A stretch of 64,000 bases of DNA from Azophilus sp965215035 (GCA_965215035.1 OZ244040.1:1488001-1552000); one strand, 5' to 3'; shown: positions 18,313 through 27,138, numbered from the stretch's first letter. Made by a program: numbers and translations. The notes: a model not told the origin generated them from the sequence alone.

Positions 18313-18993
18313 CTACCCGGTCTCTAGCGACCCCGGATGCCGGACATCTTTGCCCTTGACCATGTAGACAACGTATTCGCAAAGGTTTTTGGCGTGGTCT
18401 CCAATTCGCTCGAGCGCCCGGGCGGTCCATAGGATATTGAGCCACTGTTGCGGGTCCCGCCCCATGGACTCTCCGGCGCTGCGTATGATGGCGTCGTATT
18501 CGTCGTTCACCTCGGCATCGGCGGCCATCACCTCATAGGCCGCCTCTACGTCAAGACGGGCAAAGGTGTCCAAGGCACGGCGCAACATCGCCGCGACCAG
18601 CTCGGATAGGCGCAGTATCCGCCCATGCTGGTGCTGGTTGTCGGGCTGCAGCGGGGGCACCGCGGCGAGGGCTGCCTTGGCGATACGGTCGGCTTCGTCG
18701 CCGACCCGCTCGAGGTCGGTGCCGGCTTTCATGATACATACCAACAGGCGCAGGTCGGTTGCGGCGGGCTGGCGCAAGGCGATGATCGAAATGCAATCAT
18801 CGTCCAGTTCAACCTCCAGCCGGTTTATCTCCGCATCGCCGGCCAGCACTTCGGTGGCAAGCCCGCCGTCGTGTGTCAAGAATGCCTGAACTGCGCCTTG
18901 CAGTTGTTTCTCGACCAGCCCGGCCATGGTCATGAGCCGTAGGCGAACGCTCTCCAATTCACTGTCGAACTGCTCGGATATGTGCCGATTCAT
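18313..18993 (-). CDS. phoU: Phosphate signalling protein PhoU
   Basis: PhoU dampens PhoR signalling in response to the Pst transporter. The 226-residue protein has two three-helix repeats with the conserved E/DxxxD-type metal sites (EINRLEVELDDDCISIIALR; DLERVGDEADRIAKAAL; EVNDEYDAIIRS; ALERIGDHAKNLCEYVVYMV). It starts with the usual HISEQFDSELESVR. phoR is upstream on the same strand with a 162-bp gap; pst genes are not in the window. Confidence 0.92.
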   Translation of the reverse strand: MNRHISEQFDSELESVRLRLMTMAGLVEKQLQGAVQAFLTHDGGLATEVLAGDAEINRLEVELDDDCISIIALRQPAATDLRLLVCIMKAGTDLERVGDEADRIAKAALAAVPPLQPDNQHQHGRILRLSELVAAMLRRALDTFARLDVEAAYEVMAADAEVNDEYDAIIRSAGESMGRDPQQWLNILWTARALERIGDHAKNLCEYVVYMVKGKDVRHPGSLETG

Positions 18994-19155
18994 AAGGGCC
19001 GATTAACCATGGCGTCCGCTAGCGCAGTGCTCGGTGCGCTGTTCCGACGGGTTTGTAAAATTCGCCTGCGCGGTATCGAATTCTACTAGTTTTCCGAGGC
19101 TTAGGCAGGCATCGTTGTTTGGCGGCTACGCTGGGCGATCAGCAACCTTTGCGTA

Positions 19156-20439
19156 CTACAGCTCCGCTTGATAGCGCAGCGCGAATACGCAAAAAAAGAG
19201 GCTGCCCTTGCCAAATTCGCTCTCAACCTGCAGGCGGGTATTGTGCCGGCGCAGAACGTGCTTGACGATCGCGAGACCAAGACCGGTGCCCCCCCGCACC
19301 CGGGCACCGGCCAGATCGATGCGATAGAAGCGTTCCGTTATTCGCGACAGGTGCTCCGGGGGGATCCCGAGTCCTTCGTCCTCGACCTCGAAGCGTGCGC
19401 CGCCGTTGCTGCCGAACCACCTCACCTTGATGCGCCCGCCGTCGGGGCTATAGCGAATGGCGTTGGCGATTAGGTTGGAAAAGGCGCTCTGTATCTCGCC
19501 CGGGATGCCCTCGAAAACGAGGTTCGGTTCGATGTCGAAACAAAGTTCGTGGGCGTCATTCGACAGTTGCTTGGCTTCAAGACGCAACGATTGCAACAAG
19601 GCACCGCCGTCGATGGCCTCGATAGTGTCGGCGCTGGGCGGCGGTGCGGACTCCAGCCTTGTCAGGACAAGCAGATCCTCCACTAGGGACTTCATGCGTT
19701 GCGCCGGCGGGTAGAGCCGATGCGCCAGTTCCGCAACCAGTTCCGGGTCGAGCGGTTCATCGGCGATGGATTCCAGATAGCCCATGATCACCGTGAGCGG
19801 TGTCCTCAGTTCGTGCGAGACGTTGGCGATGAAGTCCTGGCGCATGGACAACAGCCGGTTCAACTCCGTCACGTCCCGGACGAGCACCAGGGTTCGGTTA
19901 TCCAGGGGAATGCGCCGCACCTCCAGACGCTTGCCGTCGCTGATGGGGGAAGCGATTTCGACCAGTTCCTCGTCGACCTCGCCTTTCATCAGTGCAACCA
20001 GGGCGGGATCCCGGATCAATCCCAGGATATTCTGTCCCCGGTCGTTGGTGCGGAGCCCGAGCAGGTGGTGCGCGGCCGCATTGGTCAGTTCGATCTCGCC
20101 GACATCCCTTAAGACAATCCAGCCATCCGGCAGCCCATCGGCGGTGGCTTGCAGCCAGCGGAACTGGGCCGCTAAGGAGTGGCTGCGCTCGCGGCTCGCA
20201 CGGATGGTTCGAAACAGCCGGTCGAGCGGTCCCCGCCAAAGGGCACTCCGGGCTTGTGGCCGTGTCAGCGGTGCCTTGGACCACCGAATCAGCTCGCGGT
20301 AGTCGAACCAGCCGAGCAGGACAAAGCCTGCCAGCCCGATGGCGACTCCCCAGGCGACGCTCGACAGCAGCCAGGCGCCCAGCACCGCGGCCAGCGCTAG
20401 GGCACTCCAGCGGAAATAGTCCTCACTGTTTGGCGACAT
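19156..20439 (-). CDS. phoR: Phosphate regulon sensor histidine kinase PhoR
   Basis: Membrane sensor kinase of about 427 residues. Two N-terminal transmembrane segments (WSALALAAVLGAWLLSSVAW and the next helix), a PAS-like domain (about 85-190), HisKA with NVSHELRTPLTVIMGYLE carrying the phospho-accepting His, then HATPase_c boxes FSNLIANAIRYSPDGG, VEDEGLGIPPEHL and GGTGLGLAIVKHVL. The layout is PhoR-like. ATG 20439 is preferred over an upstream TTG (20463). phoB is normally adjacent but is absent here; the upstream neighbour is a serine hydrolase. Confidence 0.87.
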   Translation of the reverse strand: MSPNSEDYFRWSALALAAVLGAWLLSSVAWGVAIGLAGFVLLGWFDYRELIRWSKAPLTRPQARSALWRGPLDRLFRTIRASRERSHSLAAQFRWLQATADGLPDGWIVLRDVGEIELTNAAAHHLLGLRTNDRGQNILGLIRDPALVALMKGEVDEELVEIASPISDGKRLEVRRIPLDNRTLVLVRDVTELNRLLSMRQDFIANVSHELRTPLTVIMGYLESIADEPLDPELVAELAHRLYPPAQRMKSLVEDLLVLTRLESAPPPSADTIEAIDGGALLQSLRLEAKQLSNDAHELCFDIEPNLVFEGIPGEIQSAFSNLIANAIRYSPDGGRIKVRWFGSNGGARFEVEDEGLGIPPEHLSRITERFYRIDLAGARVRGGTGLGLAIVKHVLRRHNTRLQVESEFGKGSLFFCVFALRYQAEL

Positions 20440-20487
20440 GGGGGGGCGTAGCGGTGCCTCCAACGGGCGAATTTGGGGAATTATAGA

Positions 20488-20576
20488 GATCGGTTGACAG
20501 ACCCGGACATCTGGTGGCTATGCGGCGCGCAAGGCCCGGCATATGGAGATATGTCAATGTATCTTTATAAGTCCCC
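20488..20576. repeat. Short inverted-arm element (family 2), copy A
   Basis: An 89-bp intergenic copy starting GATCGGTTGAC and ending ATCTTTATAAGTCCCC. It resembles copies at 32892-32984 and 47552-47782 over the whole length; this copy is the most diverged. It lies between phoR and the serine hydrolase gene. Confidence 0.6.
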
Positions 20577-20583
20577 AGATTTG

Positions 20584-21798
20584 TCATAGGGCCTCTGCGG
20601 CGATTGCGGTGGAGAGCGCCGCAATCGCGCCCCCGCGCTGCGCCGCCAACTGCTCATGGGTTGCCGTGGGCCAGGCGCTGTGCACGGCAATCACGGTCTG
20701 CGTGCTGGGGTCGATCCAGATCATCTGTCCGAATATTCCGAGGGCGGCGTAGGCGCCGCCGGGCCATAGCCACCAAAAATAGCCGTAGCCGTCGTAGGTG
20801 GCCGCGGGTCTGGTCGAGCGCGCCATCCAGTCTTCCGGGAGCAGGCGGTCGCCATCCAAGGCGCGCCCTTCCCCCAGGGCGAAAAGGCCAATGCGGGCGT
20901 AGTCGCGCAGCGTAGCGCTGATGCAGCAACCGCCGTATTCGGCACCGCCGGGCGCTCCGAGCATCCAGTTGGCGTCGGACTCCATACCGAAGGGCCGCCA
21001 GATCCTGTGCGTCAGATAGGTGGCTAGGTTGTTGCCGATGGCCGCGCGCAACACGGCACCGGCCAGGTTGGTCTCGCCCGTGGAATAGTTGAACCGCGAA
21101 CCCGGGGGTGCCGCTGTGGGTAGCCCGCGCATATAGTCCAGGAAGGGGAGTATTGCGCTTGGGGCACGCGATACATCCGCTTGGGGATCCCGATAGTCCT
21201 CATCCCACCCGACTCCGGAGGACATCTGTAGGAGTTGTTCAATGGTTACCCCGTCGTAGGCACCGCCGACCAATCTTGGCAGGTAGCGGGTCACCGGGTC
21301 GTCGAGGCTGTGGATATAACCGTCGGCGAGCGCGGCGCCGTAAAGCAGGCTCACTACCGACTTGGCCACCGAGTAGCTCACCCACAGGGTCGATGCGTCG
21401 TTGCCCAGTTCGTAGTGCTCGTACAGCACGCGGCCCCGGTTGACCACGATCAGCCCAGCCACCCGGGTTTCCCGGATGAAGTCATGCAGGCGGTAGCGCT
21501 TGCCATCCAGATCGTAGGATAGGTCGGAGAAATCCCGCAGATCCCTAGGCAGTGGGTATGTGCGCCCGCCCGTTCTGATGGCCCTCGTAGGAAAGGTTCC
21601 GGCGTAGTTGCGAAACACGCGCAGCCGTTTTTCCGGGCTCCACACCAGGATCTGCGCGGGCTCCGGATAGGTGCCTGCCGCGGCGACAACGCTGCCCCAG
21701 GCGACGGCGCCGGTCAGTACGAGCGCGGTGCAGAAAGCGCCGAACGGGATGGCCCTGTCAGTCCAGTTCCGCCATCGTTGCGAGCAGGTCGCAGACAC
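20584..21798 (-). CDS. Serine hydrolase, beta-lactamase class C / NylB-like
   Basis: A 404-residue exported-type protein: a hydrophobic N-terminal segment (GAFCTALVLTGAVAWGSVVA) serves as signal or anchor. The catalytic SxxK is SVAK in WVSYSVAKSVVSLLYG, and the second motif is Y-S-T in FNYSTGETNLAG, as in 6-aminohexanoate-dimer hydrolases and esterases of this fold rather than true AmpC enzymes (YxN). It could cleave esters, amides or peptides in the periplasm; no substrate can be read from sequence. Its start overlaps the end of gap by 41 bp, so expression is probably coupled. Confidence 0.8.
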   Translation of the reverse strand: MSATCSQRWRNWTDRAIPFGAFCTALVLTGAVAWGSVVAAAGTYPEPAQILVWSPEKRLRVFRNYAGTFPTRAIRTGGRTYPLPRDLRDFSDLSYDLDGKRYRLHDFIRETRVAGLIVVNRGRVLYEHYELGNDASTLWVSYSVAKSVVSLLYGAALADGYIHSLDDPVTRYLPRLVGGAYDGVTIEQLLQMSSGVGWDEDYRDPQADVSRAPSAILPFLDYMRGLPTAAPPGSRFNYSTGETNLAGAVLRAAIGNNLATYLTHRIWRPFGMESDANWMLGAPGGAEYGGCCISATLRDYARIGLFALGEGRALDGDRLLPEDWMARSTRPAATYDGYGYFWWLWPGGAYAALGIFGQMIWIDPSTQTVIAVHSAWPTATHEQLAAQRGGAIAALSTAIAAEAL

Positions 21799-22759
21799 GG
21801 TTCGAATAACCCCATTCGTTGTCGTACCAACACAGCGCCTTGAGAAAGCGGCCGCCGGTAACCTGGGTAAAGGACGCGTCGTAGATCGACGAGTGCGGGT
21901 TGCCGATGATGTCCGACGAAACCACCGGTTCGCGGGTAAATTCCAGTACCTTGCTTAGGCGCGGAGAGTCGGCCGCGCTCCGCACCGCCCGGTGTACCTC
22001 GGTGACACTTGCCGCCGTCTCCAGTTCCACGAACAGATCCACCACGGAACCGTCCGGCACCGGCACGCGGGAGGCGATGCCGTCCAGCCGCCCTTGCAGC
22101 TCCGGCAGTACTTCCCCTACCGCCTTGGCGGCACCGGTAGAGGTGGGAATGATGTTCTCGGCCGCGGCGCGGCTGCGGCGCCAGTCGGAATGGGGTACAT
22201 CCGCCAGGCTTTGATCGTTGGTATAGGCGTGTACGGTGTTAACGACCCCTTCACGGATGCCGAACGATTCGTTTAGCACCTTGGCCACCGGTGCCAGGCA
22301 GTTGGTGGTGCAGCTCGCATTGGACACGATCCGGTGTTCGGGGCGCAGCCCGTCCTCGTTCACGCCGAGCACCACTGTGTAGTCGATGGCGTCTTTGGCG
22401 GGCACCGTCAACAGGGCGCGGCGGGCACCGGCCTCCAGGTGCATGGCGACCTGTTCCCGGGCGCGGAAGACGCCGGTGGATTCCACCACAGCGTCAATGC
22501 CCAGTTCCGCCCACGGCAGCCGCCTTGGATCTCGTTCCCTCACCATGCGGGCGCGCGTGCGTGGCGTGGCCAGTTCGCCGTCCTCGATGGCGACTCCCCC
22601 TTCGAAACGGCCCATGACCGTATCGTAGGTGAGCAAATAGGCCAGCGCCTCGTGATCGAAGAGATCGTTGATTGCCACGACATCGATGTCGTCTCTGGTC
22701 TCGGCGATACGAAATACCGCCCGGCCGATGCGGCCGAAGCCATTGATGGCGATTCGCAT
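21758..22759 (-). CDS. gap: Glyceraldehyde-3-phosphate dehydrogenase
   Basis: A 333-residue classical phosphorylating GAPDH. Rossmann start MRIAINGFGRIGRAVFRIAE, catalytic SNASCTTNCLAPVAK with the nucleophilic Cys, the His in VNTVHAYTNDQ, phosphate-binding STGAAKAVGEVLPEL, and C-terminal WYDNEWGYSNRV are all present. Asp/Asn 33-type specificity (AINDLFD) points to NAD. ATG overlaps the stop of the paralogue upstream (TAATG). No pgk, tkt or fba is linked. Confidence 0.95.
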   Translation of the reverse strand: MRIAINGFGRIGRAVFRIAETRDDIDVVAINDLFDHEALAYLLTYDTVMGRFEGGVAIEDGELATPRTRARMVRERDPRRLPWAELGIDAVVESTGVFRAREQVAMHLEAGARRALLTVPAKDAIDYTVVLGVNEDGLRPEHRIVSNASCTTNCLAPVAKVLNESFGIREGVVNTVHAYTNDQSLADVPHSDWRRSRAAAENIIPTSTGAAKAVGEVLPELQGRLDGIASRVPVPDGSVVDLFVELETAASVTEVHRAVRSAADSPRLSKVLEFTREPVVSSDIIGNPHSSIYDASFTQVTGGRFLKALCWYDNEWGYSNRVCDLLATMAELD

Positions 22760-23802
22760 TAGTTCAGTTCCTTGGTTGGCGCACCGTCAAGGCCATCGTA
22801 CAGCCTGGCGAGGTCGAGAATGCGCCGCGCATGGCCGAGGGACTCGTGCCAGGCCAGCAGCTTGATCAGCTTGGTGCCGCCTTGCAGCGTTCCTTTCAAA
22901 TCAACCAGCAAGGACTGCGGGCAACCCTTGACGTCGGAAGACACGATGGGGTCGCCGGTGGTGGCGATAAGCGCTGGCTCGGCGGCGGCGGCGGCGACGA
23001 ACAGGTCGTTGACCGATTGCGGGGTGACGCCCGGGCGAGCGAATGCCACGGTCATATCGAGCAGCGAGCCCGCCTGCACGGGCACGTTCAGTGCAAAGCC
23101 GCTGATCTTGCCCTTGTACTCGGGCATTACCCGTTGCACCCAGTCGGGTGCCGGCGTTGCGTTGGGGATGATGTTCTCCGCGCCCGAACGGCTACGCCGG
23201 TAGTCCGGGCCAGCGTAGTCCTGCAGGATCTGATCGCTGGTGTAGGCGTGCACGGAAGTCATGGTGGCGTGTTCGATGGGGCCCGCGTCGGCAATGACTT
23301 TCAGCGTCAAGGCCATGGCCGTGGTCGAGGCGGAACCCGCCGAGACGATGCGGTCACCGGCGGCGATGCTGTCCTGGTTGACGCCGTAGAGAACAACGCG
23401 GTCTATTTCCCCTTCCGGCAGCGTGGAAAGGATGACCCGCCGGGCGCCGTTCTCTAGGTGCGGGGCCAGTGCCTCCGCCGAGCGGAAACGGGCTGTGGTG
23501 TCGATGACGAGGTCGGCACCCAGGACATCCCAGGGAACTTCAGCGGGCTCGTTGGCGGGCAGCAACCGCGTTCGCTGGGGGGTTCCGTGGTCGCTTCCCG
23601 CCTGATCGCTGACAAGATAGTTACCGTCGAGCCGGACGGGAACCTGATGCCCCATGGACTTGGTGAGCAGATGGTGGAGTATCCGGGGGCGCCCGATATC
23701 GGAGATGGCGACTACCTTGTAGCGGCTGTCATCCAACGCCAGCCGGTAAATCTGTCGGCCGATCTGGCCGAATCCCATCATGCCGATTCGTATTGCGCTC
23801 AC
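22759..23802 (-). CDS. GAPDH paralogue lacking the catalytic cysteine
   Basis: About 347 residues with a full GAPDH fold: IRIGMMGFGQIGRQIYRLA, VHAYTSDQILQDY, and RRSRSGAENIIPNATPAP aligned to the phosphate-site loop. The catalytic block reads IVSAGSASTTAMALTLK where true GAPDH has SNASCTTNCLAP, so the nucleophilic Cys is Ser or Ala and the second Cys is lost; the C-terminal DNEWGYS is WHESLGHA. It cannot work as an ordinary phosphorylating GAPDH and may be regulatory or a different NAD enzyme. GTG 23802 (SAIRIGMMGFG) is chosen; an in-frame ATG at 23853 lies inside a mobile repeat. Confidence 0.8.
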   Translation of the reverse strand: MSAIRIGMMGFGQIGRQIYRLALDDSRYKVVAISDIGRPRILHHLLTKSMGHQVPVRLDGNYLVSDQAGSDHGTPQRTRLLPANEPAEVPWDVLGADLVIDTTARFRSAEALAPHLENGARRVILSTLPEGEIDRVVLYGVNQDSIAAGDRIVSAGSASTTAMALTLKVIADAGPIEHATMTSVHAYTSDQILQDYAGPDYRRSRSGAENIIPNATPAPDWVQRVMPEYKGKISGFALNVPVQAGSLLDMTVAFARPGVTPQSVNDLFVAAAAAEPALIATTGDPIVSSDVKGCPQSLLVDLKGTLQGGTKLIKLLAWHESLGHARRILDLARLYDGLDGAPTKELN

Positions 23803-23840
23803 GCTGTCACCAATGGATGAATCCGGTGTGCCGGACCGGC

Positions 23841-23997
23841 AGGGCCATCCCAAAGTCGTCTACTGGCCATCGGCCAAACCCTATAACCCTATATAGATGA
23901 TTTACGAACATTTTTCGGAAGATTCGGTAATATTTTTTGGAATCTAATAAATTTTCTGAAATTTTATCTCAAGAGAGAACACTTTGGGATGGTCCTG
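23841..23997. mobile_element. MITE-like element (family 1), copy 1
   Basis: About 157 bp with terminal inverted repeats: AGGGCCATCCCAAAGT at the left and CTTTGGGATGGTCCT at the right. The AT-rich interior (including TTTTCTGAAATTTTATCTC) contrasts with the GC-rich surroundings. It matches the reverse complement of 47593-47719. Flanking 11-mers GCCGGACCGGC and GCCCGACCGGA agree at 9 of 11 positions, like an aged target duplication. No coding capacity. Confidence 0.8.
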
Positions 23998-24074
23998 GCC
24001 CGACCGGATTCACCAGGGTAGAAACGCGCTAGTATAGCGGGAGAAGATTATCTTTGCTGCCGATGTGGGTCGCA

Positions 24075-24163
24075 GGTAGTGTATCAGTTTGAATTTGTGG
24101 GCCGAGCGGAGGCACGGCACACAGGGGATTCGGCAGGCTCGGGATGCAAGCCGATGCACTACC
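24075..24163. repeat. Small inverted-end element (family 3), copy 2
   Basis: An 89-bp segment beginning GGTAGTG-N5-GTTTGAATTTGTGG (24075-24100), as at 13518, and ending in CACTACC (24157-24163), the inverse of its first seven bases. The inner right arm seen in copy 1 is not recognisable here. The right end overlaps the annotated start of the next gene. Confidence 0.5.
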
Positions 24164-24899
24164 GGGTTGCATTGCGTTGACGGTAAGCATCGTCATTCCC
24201 GTGCTCAATGACGCGGCGGCGTTGGCAATGTTGTTGCGGGATTTGCGCCCCGACCGTCTGGCGTTGGCCAGGCCAGCCGGCGCAACGGGGGGTTTGGATG
24301 GTGCCGGGTTGGCACCGCCGCCGGAGATCATCGTTGTTGACGGTGGCAGTGAAGACGCGAGTATCGCGGTCGCCAAGCGCGCCGGGGTGCGGGTGCTGGA
24401 ACATGGCGGCGGCCGCGGCGCGCAGCTCGATGCGGGTGCCCGGGCAGCATCCGGTGCCTGGTTGTGGTTCCTGCACGCAGACAGCCGTATCTCCAGGGGG
24501 GTTCTGGCCGAGATCGCTCGGCTCTCCGGCTGTCGGGTATGGGGCCGATTCGACGTCCGGCTGTCGGGCCGGCCATTGTTGCCTGTGATCGCCATGGCCA
24601 TGAACTGGCGGTCCGCGGCCACGGGCATTTGTACGGGGGATCAGGGCATCTTTGTGCATCGTAGCCTGCTCGATGCCGTGGGCGGCGTGCCCCGGCAGCC
24701 GTTGATGGAAGATATTGAACTGAGCAGGCGTCTGAAGCGGTTGGCGCGCCCCTTGCGAATACGTGCGCCGATTCAAACGTCGGCGCGGCGCTGGCAGACC
24801 CGGGGTGTGCTCAAGACCATGGTTTTGATGTGGTGGTTGCGCATCCGCTACCGATTTGGTGCCGCGCCGGAGCGGCTGGCGCGACGCTACTATGACTGA
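24144..24899 (+). CDS. TIGR04283-type family 2 glycosyltransferase
   Basis: A GT-A glycosyltransferase of 251 residues: LTVSIVIPVLNDAAALAMLL, EIIVVDGGSEDASIAVAKRA (family hallmark 'ivvDGgSsDgT'), GRGAQLDAGARAASGAWLWF and LHADSRI. These match the 'selenodomain-associated transferase 2' family, known in arsenosugar-type and other small-molecule clusters. ATG 24144 lies in a repeat; translation may really begin at TTG 24178 just before the first strand. It overlaps the next gene by 8 bp; the two families usually occur as a pair. Confidence 0.75.
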   Translation: MQADALPGCIALTVSIVIPVLNDAAALAMLLRDLRPDRLALARPAGATGGLDGAGLAPPPEIIVVDGGSEDASIAVAKRAGVRVLEHGGGRGAQLDAGARAASGAWLWFLHADSRISRGVLAEIARLSGCRVWGRFDVRLSGRPLLPVIAMAMNWRSAATGICTGDQGIFVHRSLLDAVGGVPRQPLMEDIELSRRLKRLARPLRIRAPIQTSARRWQTRGVLKTMVLMWWLRIRYRFGAAPERLARRYYD

Positions 24900-25521
24900 C
24901 CAGGCCTTGCCGTGCCTGTGTGTTTTTGTGAAGTCGCCGCGCCTCGGGGGGGTAAAATCGCGGCTGGCCGGGCAGATCGGTGTCCGCGCCGCGCTCGAAG
25001 CCTACATGGCGCTGGTCGAGCGCGAATTGGCGGCATTGTCGGATATCGAACTGCCCGTCGAATTGTGGGTGGAGGGGCCGCCGCATAGCCGCCTCGTTCG
25101 GGCCTGGTCCAAGCGCTATGCCCTCTGTGTCAGGCAGCAGCCGCCCGGGGATCTCGGCCGCAAGATGTTGGAAGCCATGCGGAGCTGTTTCGACGCCGGC
25201 CGCCCGGGCATGGTTATCGGCAGCGATCTGCCCGAGGTGGACGGTGCCTATATTGCCGCCGCCGCGTCGCTGCTGGCGAGCCACGATGTGGTGCTCGGCC
25301 CCACCGAGGACGGCGGCTACGCCCTGATCGGCCTGCACGAACCGTTCGCGGCGCTCTTCACCGACATCGACTGGGGCACCAATCGGGTATATGCGCAAAC
25401 CCGGCGCAGGATCGGCCGGCTCGGATTGAGCGCCGCGGAACTGCCGCTAACCTGGGATGTGGATACGCTTGCCGATTGGCGGCGGTTCCTGCGCGGCCCC
25501 GCGGGCCCGAACGCCAGTTGA
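24892..25521 (+). CDS. TIGR04282-type transferase (arsenosugar/selenodomain-associated 1)
   Basis: A 209-residue nucleotidyl/glycosyltransferase-like protein: CLCVFVKSPRLGGVKSRLA (family 'lvfaKaP.pG.vKTRLa'), IGSDLPEVDG, LGPTEDGGYALIGL and TDIDWGTNRVYAQT. These are the TIGR04282 signature blocks. ATG 24892 overlaps the upstream stop in the form ATGACTGA. No radical-SAM partner, which often accompanies this pair, is in the window. It converges on the monooxygenase gene downstream. Confidence 0.8.
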   Translation: MTDQALPCLCVFVKSPRLGGVKSRLAGQIGVRAALEAYMALVERELAALSDIELPVELWVEGPPHSRLVRAWSKRYALCVRQQPPGDLGRKMLEAMRSCFDAGRPGMVIGSDLPEVDGAYIAAAASLLASHDVVLGPTEDGGYALIGLHEPFAALFTDIDWGTNRVYAQTRRRIGRLGLSAAELPLTWDVDTLADWRRFLRGPAGPNAS

Positions 25522-25577
25522 GAAGCACCCTGCTCCCTGTGCACCGCCACGCCGGCCCCCGGGGCGAAAACTCGCAT

Positions 25578-25593
25578 GGAACGTGCTCGTTCC
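25578..25593. terminator. Hairpin between convergent genes
   Basis: GGAAC (25578-25582), a 6-base loop, GTTCC (25589-25593), then GTTTG. It sits in the 96-bp gap between convergent genes; an 11-bp direct repeat GGCGAAAACTC flanks it (25563-25573, 25607-25617). A weak terminator call. Confidence 0.3.
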
Positions 25594-25617
25594 GTTTGCC
25601 CTGAACGGCGAAAACTC

Positions 25618-27138
25618 CTAGGCGGCCCGGCGTGCCTGGGTTGGCCTGGTGTGCTTGGAATCTGCGGCCTGCCCTGCCGGCTGCGGGTTGCTGAAGCGTA
25701 GCACGCCGTCCTCTAGGCGGTTGCGGAGCGCGAGCTTCCGGTCTCGCAGGTAGTTCTGCGTGTTGCGCCAGGGGTCGTGATCGCCCTGCTTGGGGAACAG
25801 GTGCATCGACCGGGCCATGTAGCCGGGCGTGAAGCCGACAATCCAGGGCCGCCGTTGCATGTTGCGCTCCGCGTCGCGCGGGCGGGCGGTGCACTGGCGC
25901 ATACGTAACCTATCCATGCGGTTGAGCAACCGGCACACATAGGCGGCGGTGAGGTCGGCGCGCAGGGTCCAGGATGCGTTGACATAGCCGAACACATAGG
26001 CGAGGTTGGGCACATCGGACAGCATCATGCCCCTGTAATTCAGCGTTTCGGGGAATTCAACCGGTGCCTCGTCAACGCGTAGGCTAATTCCGCCCAGCAC
26101 GGTAAGTTGCAGCCCGGTTGCGGTGATCAGGATATCGGCGTCGATTTCTTCCCCGGATTCGAGGCGCACCCCGCGGGGCGTAATCTCGGCGATGGTCCCG
26201 GTAGCCACCGCCGCCTTGCCGGTTTTGATCGCCGTGAACAGGTCGCCGTCGGGAATCAGGCACAGGCGCTGATCCCAGGGGTAGTAGGTGGGGGTGAAAT
26301 GCTTGTTTACGTAGTCGGTGCCTAAGTGCCTGCGGGCCACCGTCAAGAGCTTGCGCTTGACGGACTCTGGCACGACCCGGGTGCTGCGGTAGACGTACAT
26401 CTGGTACAGGATGTTCTTCCAGCGGGTGAGGGCGTAGGCTAGCTTCTCCGGCAGGAAACGCCGCAGCCGTTTGTTGATGGCATCCCGCGCGGGAAGCGAC
26501 ACCACATAGGTGGGCGAGCGTTGAATCATGGTGACGCGAGCCGCCTTGTCCGCCATGGCGGGCACCAGCGTCATCGCCGTTGCCCCACTACCAATCACGG
26601 CCACCCGCTTGCCGGCGTAGTCGAGCCCCTCGGGCCAGGCCTGTGGATGCACCAGGGTGCCCGCGAACCGTTCGATACCCGGGAATTCCGGCACATGGCC
26701 CTGTTCGTAGTTGTAATAGCCGCTGCACATGAACAGGAAGCTACAGGTGAAGTCCACTCGGGCCCCGGTATCCAGGCGCTTGGCAGATACGGTCCAGCGG
26801 GCGTCGTCGGTTGACCAGGACGCATCGGTGACTTCGTGCTGAAAACGAATGTGGGAGGTTACTCCATGTTCCGCCGCAGCCTCTTTGACGTAGGCGCGAA
26901 TCGATGGCCCGTCGGCGATGGACTTGTCGCTTAGCCAGGGCTTGAAGATGTAGCCGAACGTGTGCATATCGCTGTCGGAGCGAATGCCGGGATAGCGGAA
27001 CAGATCCCAGGTGCCGCCGATGGCGGTGCGGCTCTCAAGTAGGGTAAAGGTGCGGTTCGGGCATTTGGCCCGCAAATGACAGGCGGCGCCGATACCGGAT
27101 ACCCCGGCACCGACGATAACCACATCGAAATGTTCCAT
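25618..27138 (-). CDS. Flavin monooxygenase, Baeyer-Villiger (EthA-like) type
   Basis: A 506-residue FAD/NADPH monooxygenase. FDVVIVGAGVSGIGAACHL binds FAD; GGTWDLFRYPGIRSDSDMHT is the BVMO-specific block; FAGTLVHPQAWPEG is the BVMO fingerprint (FxGxxxHxxxWP); VAVIGSGATAMTLV binds NADPH. It most resembles the EthA/MymA group. BVMOs insert oxygen next to ketones, and such enzymes are common around steroid clusters, but the step is not assignable. It is the last gene of the minus-strand block starting at hsaA, separated from ipdF by a MaoC remnant. Confidence 0.85.
   Translation of the reverse strand: MEHFDVVIVGAGVSGIGAACHLRAKCPNRTFTLLESRTAIGGTWDLFRYPGIRSDSDMHTFGYIFKPWLSDKSIADGPSIRAYVKEAAAEHGVTSHIRFQHEVTDASWSTDDARWTVSAKRLDTGARVDFTCSFLFMCSGYYNYEQGHVPEFPGIERFAGTLVHPQAWPEGLDYAGKRVAVIGSGATAMTLVPAMADKAARVTMIQRSPTYVVSLPARDAINKRLRRFLPEKLAYALTRWKNILYQMYVYRSTRVVPESVKRKLLTVARRHLGTDYVNKHFTPTYYPWDQRLCLIPDGDLFTAIKTGKAAVATGTIAEITPRGVRLESGEEIDADILITATGLQLTVLGGISLRVDEAPVEFPETLNYRGMMLSDVPNLAYVFGYVNASWTLRADLTAAYVCRLLNRMDRLRMRQCTARPRDAERNMQRRPWIVGFTPGYMARSMHLFPKQGDHDPWRNTQNYLRDRKLALRNRLEDGVLRFSNPQPAGQAADSKHTRPTQARRAA

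Noticed and set aside
20584..21798. Antibiotic-resistance beta-lactamase
   Set aside because: The second motif is YST rather than YxN and the overall pattern is of NylB-like hydrolases; there is no ampR neighbour.
20584..21798. Bile-salt hydrolase for the steroid/taurine hypothesis
   Set aside because: Bile-salt hydrolases are Ntn (N-terminal Cys) enzymes; this serine hydrolase does not match, so no such gene is claimed.
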